Assembly: GCA_025350885.1 (NCBI GenBank)
Contig: JANXXA010000455.1
Location: 1 to 11,014, forward strand
Origin: Phenylobacterium sp.
GTDB taxonomy: Bacteria; Pseudomonadota; Alphaproteobacteria; Caulobacterales; Caulobacteraceae
Direction: 5' to 3'
DNA: 11,014 nucleotides
The position numbers and the translations under genes were made by a program. Below are positions 5,819 to 11,014 of the stretch, piece by piece. Under the pieces are notes generated by a model, which searched no databases, was not told the DNA's origin, and saw only the letters and a program-made list of their open reading frames with translations. The first letter of the stretch is position 1; every line of letters begins with the position of its first letter.

Positions 5819-7579
5819 ATGACAGCTCGCTCCTGGAGTTCGCTGAGGACGATCCGGGTCCGCCTGATCGCTGCGCTCGCCGCAGCGCTGCTGCCTGTGC
5901 TTCTGCTCGGCGGGGTCCAGTCGGCCATCGGCTTCGACCGCGAACGCGCAGCCCTGCGCCAAAACCTGGGCTTCGCGGCGGAACGCAGCGCAGCCACGGC
6001 GCGAACGCGCATGGAGGGGGCGGGCATCCTGCTGCAGACGTTGGCGCCCGGGGCCATCGGTTATCAGTGCGGCGCACGTCTGGCTGAGGTGGCCCGGCAC
6101 ATCCCCGGGTACGCCAATCTCGTGCGCTTTGATCGCCTCGGCCGCGTCGATTGCGCCGCGAGCTTTGTTCCCGAAGACGCCCTGCGCGGCCAGAAGTCTT
6201 GGTTCCGACGGCTGCAGGGCGGCGAGGCCCTGGTCATCAGTCGCGATCCCGGCTCGGCCTTCGTGGGCGAGGCTGGGGCGAGGCAGACCCGCGAGCCGGC
6301 GGTGCTGGCCGCGGTCCGGGCTGAAATGCCGGATGGGCGCTTCGACGGCGCGTTCGCCGCGGTGATAACGCTCGCCAGCCTTCAGCCCTCGGTCAGCGAT
6401 CCGACGCTTCCCGCCCACGCCGATGTCGCCCTGGCTGACGCAGCCGGCCGCTATATCAGCTTGACCGATGCAAAGGCGTTCACGCCGCCGCCGGCCAATT
6501 GGCGTATTCAGGTCCGGAAAAATGGGGCTTTCGTCTGGTACGGCGCCGACCGGTCGGGCCAGCGCCGGGTCTATGCCGCCGCGCCCGTGGCCGGCGACGA
6601 AGTCTATGTGGTGCTGTCGGCGCGTTCGCCCGGCATTCTGTCCTGGGCATGGCTGAATCCGCTTTCGGGAATTCTCTTCCCGCTGCTGACCTTTGCCTTG
6701 GCGCTGGCGACGGTCAGCGCGGCCACGGAACGCGTGGTGGTGCGGTGGATCGCCTACCTGCAGAGAATCGCCGCGCTCTACGCCCGTGGCCGCCTGAGCG
6801 TGCGGCCGATCCAGGCTGAGCACATGCCGCCGGAAATCCGCGAACTGGCCCAGACACTGGAACAGATGGCCGAGGCTATCGTCGGGCGCGATGCGACCCT
6901 GCGCGACAATCTTGCGCAGAAGGACGAGCTGATGCGCGAGATTCACCACCGGGTGAAGAACAACCTGCAGGTCATCTCGTCGCTCCTGAACATGCAGCAG
7001 CGCGCCCTCACCGACCCGGCGGCGCGGGCCGCCATGTCCGACACGCGTCAACGGATTACCGCGCTCGCCCTGATCTATCGCGCGCTCTATCAGGGTCCCG
7101 ATCTCAAGCGCGTCGACCTGCGGCCATTTCTTGAGGAGCTCACCGCCCAGCTCCTGGCCGGCGAACTGGCGCACGGCCCGGCGGTCAGGACCGAGCTCTC
7201 CCTTGAGGCGCTGGTCATCGATCCGGACCGGCTGGCGCCCCTGGCGCTGTTCACCGTTGAGGCCATTACCAACGCCCAGAAACATGCGTTCGCCGGACGT
7301 GGCGGGGTGTTGCGGGTGACCTTCCGGGTCCGGGGCCAGGAGGCGGAGCTTGATATCTCCGACGACGGTCAGGCGGGGGAGGACGCGCTCAACACCTCTG
7401 GAGTCGGCCGCACGCTGATGACCGCCTTCGCCCGCCAGCTTCGCGGCCGCGCCGAGTTCACACGCAACACCGCGGGCGGGATCACCGCCAGGCTCGTGTT
7501 CCCGACCCCGGCAGCGATCGCCAGCGGTCCGGGCCAGCCGGAAACCAAACTTGGGGATGGGAACCAAGCGGCAGCATAG
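5819..7579 (+). CDS. phyK: PhyK-type membrane HisKA_2 sensor kinase for PhyR
   Basis: A 586-residue sensor kinase. TM1 spans about 14-33, a periplasmic sensor of about 240 residues follows (Cys84 and Cys112 are the only cysteines there), then TM2 (about 280-302), a HAMP-like linker (about 303-356) and a HisKA_2 dimerisation/phosphotransfer domain with EIHHRVKNNLQ, where His377 before RVKN is the likely phospho-acceptor. The ATPase has an N-box EAITNAQKHAF (Asn485) and DISDDG (512-517). The G2 region reads SGVGRTLMTAFARQLRG (527-543), poorer in glycines than usual. Start ATG 5819 has AGGA at 5805-5808. It lies 49 bases after ecfG with no terminator between, so it is probably co-transcribed. 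Context and architecture match Caulobacter PhyK, which phosphorylates PhyR. Confidence 0.88.
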   Translation: MTARSWSSLRTIRVRLIAALAAALLPVLLLGGVQSAIGFDRERAALRQNLGFAAERSAATARTRMEGAGILLQTLAPGAIGYQCGARLAEVARHIPGYANLVRFDRLGRVDCAASFVPEDALRGQKSWFRRLQGGEALVISRDPGSAFVGEAGARQTREPAVLAAVRAEMPDGRFDGAFAAVITLASLQPSVSDPTLPAHADVALADAAGRYISLTDAKAFTPPPANWRIQVRKNGAFVWYGADRSGQRRVYAAAPVAGDEVYVVLSARSPGILSWAWLNPLSGILFPLLTFALALATVSAATERVVVRWIAYLQRIAALYARGRLSVRPIQAEHMPPEIRELAQTLEQMAEAIVGRDATLRDNLAQKDELMREIHHRVKNNLQVISSLLNMQQRALTDPAARAAMSDTRQRITALALIYRALYQGPDLKRVDLRPFLEELTAQLLAGELAHGPAVRTELSLEALVIDPDRLAPLALFTVEAITNAQKHAFAGRGGVLRVTFRVRGQEAELDISDDGQAGEDALNTSGVGRTLMTAFARQLRGRAEFTRNTAGGITARLVFPTPAAIASGPGQPETKLGDGNQAAA

Positions 7580-7584
7580 GCGTT
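7560..7584 (+). promoter_or_regulatory. EcfG promoter of the entericidin-like gene
   Basis: GGAAC (7560-7564), 16 bases, CGTT (7581-7584): a perfect match, with the -35 and most of the spacer inside the last codons of phyK. Transcription would start near 7591, about 30 bases before ATG 7621. Confidence 0.8.
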
Positions 7585-7620
7585 GCGTCGATGAGCTTTT
7601 TCAACCGTCGGAGAACCCCA

Positions 7621-7758
7621 ATGCGCAAGATCGTACTTTTTGCCGTCCTCGCCGCCAGTCTGGCCGTGGCCGCCTGCAACACCGTCGCCGGCGCCGGCAA
7701 GGACGTCTCGGCGACCGGCAAGGCCGTCACCAACACCGCGGAAGACGCCAAGCACTAG
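7621..7758 (+). CDS. entericidin A/B-family small lipoprotein
   Basis: A 45-residue protein. ATG 7621 has GGAG (7610-7613) 7 bases upstream; an in-frame ATG at 7591 coincides with the predicted transcript start and is less likely. MRKIVLFAVLAASLAVAAC is a lipoprotein signal peptide with lipobox V-A-A-C19. The mature 27 residues (NTVAGAGKDVSATGKAVTNT, then AEDAKH) match the EcnA/EcnB pattern CNT..G.GkD....G.....A. Entericidins are tiny envelope lipoproteins; E. coli EcnB is stationary-phase-induced and bacteriolytic, while alphaproteobacterial copies are common stress-regulon members of uncertain function. It has its own EcfG promoter and a terminator right behind it. No antidote gene (EcnA partner) is seen beside it. 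Confidence 0.88.
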   Translation: MRKIVLFAVLAASLAVAACNTVAGAGKDVSATGKAVTNTAEDAKH

Positions 7759-7784
7759 ATCTGGCGGAGGATCGCCTGTGGAAG

Positions 7785-7814
7785 CCCCGTCGCATCGCGG
7801 CGGGGTTTTCGTTT
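7785..7814 (+). terminator. intrinsic terminator after the entericidin-like gene
   Basis: CCCCGTCGC (7785-7793) pairs with GCGGCGGGG (7797-7805) over nine pairs including one G-T, with an ATC loop, followed by TTTTCGTTT. It lies 26 bases after the entericidin stop and ends the ecfG-phyK-entericidin strand before the convergent cheR. Confidence 0.82.
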
Positions 7815-7832
7815 GTCTACGGCTGCCGGAGC

Positions 7833-8645
7833 TCAGGCTGCAGCCCGCGCCGCCGCCGAACCTTCAAAGAAAAAACCGGGTCGTCCTTCGGCAGCGGCGA
7901 GGCCCGGCGCAACCTCGGTGGCTCCCAGAACCAGACATCCGCCCGGCCTGAGCGCCGCGATCAGACTGCCGAGGACCCGTTCACGCGCGGCGGCGTGAAG
8001 GCAATTCAAGAGATTGCGGCAAAGCACCAGGTCGAAACGGCCCAGCCGACCAAGGTCTTCGATCAGGTTGACCCGCTGCCACTGGACGGTCGCTCGCACC
8101 GCCGGCAAGAGCGCAAAGCCCTCTTCAGCCGTCTCGAAATGGCGTACCAGCCGGTGCGCCGACAGTCCGCGCTGGACCTCGAACTGGCTGTAAAGTCCGC
8201 CCTGGGCTTTCTCCAGCCTGTGCTCACTGAGGTCGGACGCGAAGATTTCCACCCGCCCGCCGGCCGGCGCAGCCTCAAGCAACGACATGGCCAGGGAATA
8301 GACCTCCTGTCCTGTGCCGGCAGACGCCGCCCAGATCCGCACCGGCCCCGCCTCGTTCCGACCAGCCAACGCCGCAAGCACCTGCGCCAGGATCAGCTCG
8401 AAGACCGCCGGGTCCCGAAAAAACGCGGTTTCCGCTGGAGACAGCGCTTCCACCGCCGCCCAGATCAGCCGTTCCTCTCCGCGGTCGCGCACCGCGCAGA
8501 CGAACTCATGCACCGAGGCGAAGCCTTCGCGCCGCGCTACGGGACCCAGCCGATTTTCCAGCAGGTGGCTCTTCTCCGGTTCGATCCTCAGCCCGGCCCG
8601 CTCGCCGCAGAGTCGAGCGATAAGATCACGGTCCTGCGGGGTCAC
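7833..8645 (-). CDS. cheR: CheR-type SAM-dependent methyltransferase
   Basis: 270 residues from GTG 8645, which overlaps the receiver gene's stop as GTGA. The N-terminal helical domain (about 1-70) ends in the CheR block ETAFFRD-like (AETAFFRD, 71-78). The SAM-binding domain has IWAASAGTGQEVYSLAM (104-120, usually W.AgCStGEE.YS.AM), ASDLS (136-140, acidic SAM ribose ligand), and LCRNLLNCL (208-216, usually CRN..IYF). The terminal strand is GGCLVLGATE. CheR methylates glutamates of chemoreceptors. Here no receptor, CheA, CheW or CheB is nearby, so the substrate is open. Some signature positions differ (Ser for Cys, Gln for Glu, Asn-Cys-Leu for the Ile-Tyr-Phe-like end), but the core is intact. 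It is last in the chpT-receiver-cheR run. Confidence 0.87.
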   Translation of the reverse strand: MTPQDRDLIARLCGERAGLRIEPEKSHLLENRLGPVARREGFASVHEFVCAVRDRGEERLIWAAVEALSPAETAFFRDPAVFELILAQVLAALAGRNEAGPVRIWAASAGTGQEVYSLAMSLLEAAPAGGRVEIFASDLSEHRLEKAQGGLYSQFEVQRGLSAHRLVRHFETAEEGFALLPAVRATVQWQRVNLIEDLGRLGRFDLVLCRNLLNCLHAAARERVLGSLIAALRPGGCLVLGATEVAPGLAAAEGRPGFFFEGSAAARAAA

Positions 8646-9028
8646 AGCAGGCCCGCCAAGGTCAGTTTCGAGGCGACAATGTCGCCGTCGAACGGTTTCA
8701 TGATGTAGTCGTCCGCGCCCTCGTCCAGCGCCTCGCGAATGCGCGCAAGTTCGTTCTCCGCCGAACAGAAGATCACCTTGGGCTCAAGGCCGCCCGGTTC
8801 GCGGCGCAGCTGACGCAAGACCTCCAGCCCGCTCATGCCCGGCATGTTCCAGTCGAGCAGGATGGCGTCGGGATTGCAGGTGCGCCGCCATGCCAGGGCC
8901 TCGGCGCCGTCGGCGGCCTCCGCCACTTCGAACCCCAGATCTTCCAGGATTCGGCGCGCAACCTTGCGGATCACTCGGCTGTCATCGACGACCAGGCAGA
9001 TCTTCACGCCGGCGGGTTGCTTGACCAT
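8642..9028 (-). CDS. single-domain CheY-like response regulator
   Basis: A 128-residue receiver domain with no output domain. The acidic pair is D15-D16 (VVDDSR), the phospho-acceptor D59 (LLDWNMPGMSG), the switch Ser89 (FCSA) and the conserved Lys111 (MKPFDGD). All active-site positions are present, so it should be phosphorylated. The location directly behind chpT and ahead of cheR suggests a place in a phosphorelay or chemotaxis-like branch. The partner kinase cannot be read from sequence. ATG 9028 was chosen; an AGGG lies close upstream. The gap to chpT is 43 bases, and the stop overlaps the cheR start by four bases (GTGA). Confidence 0.9.
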   Translation of the reverse strand: MVKQPAGVKICLVVDDSRVIRKVARRILEDLGFEVAEAADGAEALAWRRTCNPDAILLDWNMPGMSGLEVLRQLRREPGGLEPKVIFCSAENELARIREALDEGADDYIMKPFDGDIVASKLTLAGLL

Positions 9029-9071
9029 GACCCTGTTGTCGCGCCGGTTTGGTTAAGGACCGGTGGAAGAG

Positions 9072-9743
9072 TCAGCTGGTCGAAGGGATCATCGCGGTGA
9101 AGGTGACCCGCCCTTCGCCGATCTCGCCGCTGACGCGTCCGCCGGCGTCACCGACGAACAGATAGACGTAGTAGGCCTGCACCCAATGGCCGTGCAGGCC
9201 TTCCCCGGGTCCCTCGCCGCGCAGCCCGGCGAGAACCTCGGGCCGGAGCCGAGACTTGGGACCGGTCGCCTCCAGGGTGATGGCCAGCACCCCGCCTTGG
9301 TCTATCGCCCCCACCCGCACCGTCCCGCCGGTGGGCAGGGCAGCGCCAGCCATCTGCGCCAGGTTGAGCAGGGCGCGAGCGGCGGGCTTGTTCACCCCTT
9401 GTTCAACCCGCCAGTCGAGATCGGCGCGCATCGTGGCGAAGACGCCCCGAGCCAGCCTTTCCAGCTCGCGGGCGTCGAGGGTCTCAGCCGTCGCCGAAGC
9501 TCCGAACGCCAGGCGGTTGAACTGCAGCAGATCCGAAAGCTTGCGCGCGGAAGCTCCAATCAGGTTCATGGCGTCGTCACGCATGTCCTGGGCCAAGGGG
9601 TCCTCGAGCAGGTCCAGTCCCGAAACGATGGCGCTCGCCGGGCTGATGAAGTCGTGGCACATCCGCGCCGCCAGAAAGGCGGCGAGCTCGGCGGCGCGAA
9701 CCGTGGCCTGTTCGGGGGCAGAAGCGGCGAGCGTATCGGGCAT
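9072..9743 (-). CDS. chpT: ChpT histidine phosphotransferase
   Basis: A 223-residue protein from ATG 9743, with AAGG 8 bases upstream. Residues 28-47 (MCHDFISPASAIVSGLDLLE) are the ChpT signature; His30 is the phospho-acceptor on the dimerisation helix. The C-terminal half resembles a degenerate histidine-kinase ATPase domain and shows no N-box or glycine-rich ATP loops, as expected for a phosphotransferase that does not bind ATP. In Caulobacter ChpT moves phosphate from CckA to CtrA and CpdR, controlling the cell cycle. The start at 9794 would add 17 residues and overlap the region upstream of cysQ. The gene is divergent from cysQ with 80 bases between starts. Confidence 0.93.
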   Translation of the reverse strand: MPDTLAASAPEQATVRAAELAAFLAARMCHDFISPASAIVSGLDLLEDPLAQDMRDDAMNLIGASARKLSDLLQFNRLAFGASATAETLDARELERLARGVFATMRADLDWRVEQGVNKPAARALLNLAQMAGAALPTGGTVRVGAIDQGGVLAITLEATGPKSRLRPEVLAGLRGEGPGEGLHGHWVQAYYVYLFVGDAGGRVSGEIGEGRVTFTAMIPSTS

Positions 9744-9823
9744 GAGCGTGACCTTGCGGTGATTTGAGCCTTTGGAAAACCGCAGGCGGCTCATATGAGA
9801 CGCAGCTGATTACCGGGGGATGC

Positions 9824-10582
9824 ATGAACGACATCGGGGCCGATCTGGCCGAGATCTGCGAGGCGGCGGCGCGGCTGATCCTGCCCCTGTGGCGCTCCGG
9901 CCTGGCGGTCAGCCACAAGTCCGACGAGAGCCCGGTCACCGAAGCCGACCGCGCCGGTGAGGCGCTGATCCTCAAGGCCCTGGCCGAACGTTTTCCCGAC
10001 GTGCCGGTGATCTCGGAAGAGGACGCCAGCGAATTCGGCACGCCAGACGCCATCGGCCCGCGCTTCTTCCTGGTCGACCCGCTGGATGGCACGAAAGCCT
10101 TCGTCCGCGGCGACCCGCACTTCACCGTCAATATCGGCCTGATCGAAAACGGCCGGCCCGTGGCCGGCGCGGTGGTCGCGCCGCCCTCCGCCGAGACCTG
10201 GTACACCTCGGGCGGTCAGGCGCTGAAGCGGATGCCGGGCATTGCGGCCCATCGCGTCGGTGTGCGGCCCTGGCCGGCGGACGCCGCGATCGCGCTGATC
10301 AGCCACACCATGTCGATCGAGACCGCCGACAAGCTCGCCGCGGAATACGGCTTTCACCTGCGCGAACCCATGGATTCCTCGATCAAGCTGTGCCGCATCG
10401 CCGAGGGCGCTGCTGACATATACCCGCGTCACGGCCCGACCATGGAGTGGGACACCGCTGCGGGTCATGCGGTGCTGGAGGCCGCCGGCGGGCGCTTCAC
10501 CACGCTCGAGGGTCAGCCATTCCTCTACGGCAAGGCCAATGAGGGCTTTCGCAACGGCTGGTTCGTCGCCCGCGGCGGCTAG
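9824..10582 (+). CDS. cysQ: CysQ-type 3'(2'),5'-bisphosphate nucleotidase (inositol monophosphatase family)
   Basis: A 252-residue enzyme of the Mg-dependent, Li-sensitive phosphatase family. Metal and substrate motifs are present: SPVTEAD (36-42), ISEED (63-67), DPLDGTKAF (85-93) and [17 protein letters not shown] (207-223, with Asp210). [16 protein letters not shown] after the second motif is typical of CysQ rather than of histidinol-phosphate or inositol phosphatases. CysQ removes the 3'-phosphate of PAP/PAPS, recycling sulfate-assimilation products in the cytosol. ATG 9824 follows a GGGGGA. An upstream in-frame start at 9764 would run into the chpT leader and adds sequence unlike the family. 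The stop shares CTAG (10579-10582) with the convergent dioxygenase stop. Confidence 0.88.
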   Translation: MNDIGADLAEICEAAARLILPLWRSGLAVSHKSDESPVTEADRAGEALILKALAERFPDVPVISEEDASEFGTPDAIGPRFFLVDPLDGTKAFVRGDPHFTVNIGLIENGRPVAGAVVAPPSAETWYTSGGQALKRMPGIAAHRVGVRPWPADAAIALISHTMSIETADKLAAEYGFHLREPMDSSIKLCRIAEGAADIYPRHGPTMEWDTAAGHAVLEAAGGRFTTLEGQPFLYGKANEGFRNGWFVARGG

Positions 10583-11014
10583 ACCTCAGACCACATCCTG
10601 AGAAGATTGTTGTAGGTCCCGGCCAAGCCAACCACAGCAGGATCGCCCGGCCCGACCTTTGCGCCGCGCGCCTGGATCGTATTGTCCAGGTCATAGAGCA
10701 GGGTCCGTTGCGCGTCGGCGCGAACCATGGACTGGGCCCAGAGGAACGCTGCCCACCGCGATCCGCGGGTGATCGGCGCAACACGGTGCAGGCTGGTGGC
10801 CGGATAGAGGATCATGTCGCCCGCTGCGAGCTTGATGGCATGCTCCCCGTAGGCGTCTTCAACGATCAGTTCGCCACCATCGTAGTTGGAGGGCTCCGTC
10901 AGGAAGAGGGTTGCCGACACGTCCGTCCGAAAGCGCACAGGGCCCGCAAACCGAATGGCGTTATCCACGTGAGTATCGAATGCCATGCCCTCGTCGTAGC
11001 GGTTGAAAAGCGGC
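10579..11014 (-). CDS. PiuC/PKHD-type Fe(II)/2-oxoglutarate dioxygenase, 5' end off the window
   Basis: The frame is open to the right edge, so the N-terminus is missing; about 144 residues are visible. Reading from the edge: [20 protein letters not shown] holds the metal-binding His-x-Asp (HVD), then [19 protein letters not shown] (family core), [40 protein letters not shown] with the distal His and the 2-oxoglutarate Arg, and [20 protein letters not shown]. These blocks match the PiuC/YbiX (PKHD-type hydroxylase) family, usually linked to iron-siderophore uptake and TonB receptors. The true substrate is unknown. The ATG at 10986 is internal and not the start, since upstream sequence is already family-like. 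The stop is four bases inside the cysQ end. Confidence 0.9.
   Translation of the reverse strand, partial: PLFNRYDEGMAFDTHVDNAIRFAGPVRFRTDVSATLFLTEPSNYDGGELIVEDAYGEHAIKLAAGDMILYPATSLHRVAPITRGSRWAAFLWAQSMVRADAQRTLLYDLDNTIQARGAKVGPGDPAVVGLAGTYNNLLRMWSEV

Noticed and set aside
6859..6883. Plus-strand GGAAC-N16-CGTC inside phyK
   Set aside because: The -10 lacks the last T, and it lies mid-gene with no start downstream.
5795..7567. 590-codon minus-strand ORF opposite phyK
   Set aside because: It is antisense to a protein with clear kinase motifs; its translation is low-complexity Gly/Arg/Ala with no family pattern, as expected for high-GC shadow frames.
7551..8708. 385-codon plus-strand ORF across the entericidin and cheR
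   Set aside because: It overlaps two genes with recognisable motifs, crosses the intrinsic terminator, and its translation is Arg/Pro-rich without pattern.
9063..9767. 234-codon plus-strand ORF opposite chpT
   Set aside because: Antisense to ChpT with its diagnostic phospho-histidine motif.
1..11014. tRNA, rRNA, CRISPR, insertion sequence or phage genes; CtrA boxes (TTAA-N7-TTAA)
   Set aside because: None seen when reading both strands. The few TTAA sites present are not paired at the CtrA spacing.

Overview
The window looks like a chromosomal segment of a GC-rich alphaproteobacterium of the order Caulobacterales (Caulobacter or Phenylobacterium type). The evidence is gene content: a complete PhyR-NepR-EcfG general stress response (GSR) module with a PhyK-type membrane kinase, next to the cell-cycle phosphotransferase ChpT and a CheY/CheR pair. 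As I recall, Caulobacter crescentus has the same neighbourhood, but I could not check that here. I saw no insertion sequence, phage gene, tRNA, rRNA or CRISPR array, so this is probably core genome.

Layout. (1) 167-915, plus strand: a DUF883 (ElaB/YqjD-like) protein and a YqjE/holin-like two-helix membrane protein. (2) 912-2580, minus strand: a diacylglycerol-kinase-fold lipid kinase followed by a calcineurin-like phosphoesterase, with a possible 20-codon leader ORF in front. (3) 2803-3255, plus strand: an OmpA-like lipoprotein. (4) 3256-3924: about 670 bases without a convincing gene, holding a weak HTH-like small ORF on the minus strand. (5) 3925-7579: phyR (minus) divergent from nepR-ecfG-phyK (plus). 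(6) 7621-7758, plus strand: an entericidin-like lipoprotein, closed by a good intrinsic terminator. (7) 9743 down to 7833, minus strand: chpT, a single-domain CheY-like receiver, then cheR. (8) 9824-10582, plus strand: cysQ, convergent with a PiuC-type Fe(II)/2-oxoglutarate dioxygenase that runs off the right edge.

Regulation is the strongest non-gene signal. The EcfG-type promoter consensus (GGAAC, 16-17 bases, CGTT) occurs perfectly five times. Each copy is intergenic or at a gene end, and each is correctly oriented: before the DUF883 operon (91-115), before the lipid kinase operon (2703-2678), before phyR (4853-4829), before nepR-ecfG (4894-4918) and before the entericidin (7560-7584). The first, second and fifth suggest that the flanking envelope and lipid genes are local members of the GSR regulon. 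The third and fourth give the usual positive autoregulation.

Working model, from family knowledge: stress sensed by PhyK leads to phosphorylation of PhyR. PhyR~P binds NepR, which frees EcfG to transcribe its own module and the nearby envelope and lipid genes. Three genes were found by direct reading because they are short: nepR (4988-5164), the entericidin (7621-7758) and a 55-codon HTH-like ORF (3605-3772, minus). I found no clearly new system. The most open items are the leader ORF before the lipid kinase, the small ORFs behind phyR, and the divergent CheR motifs.
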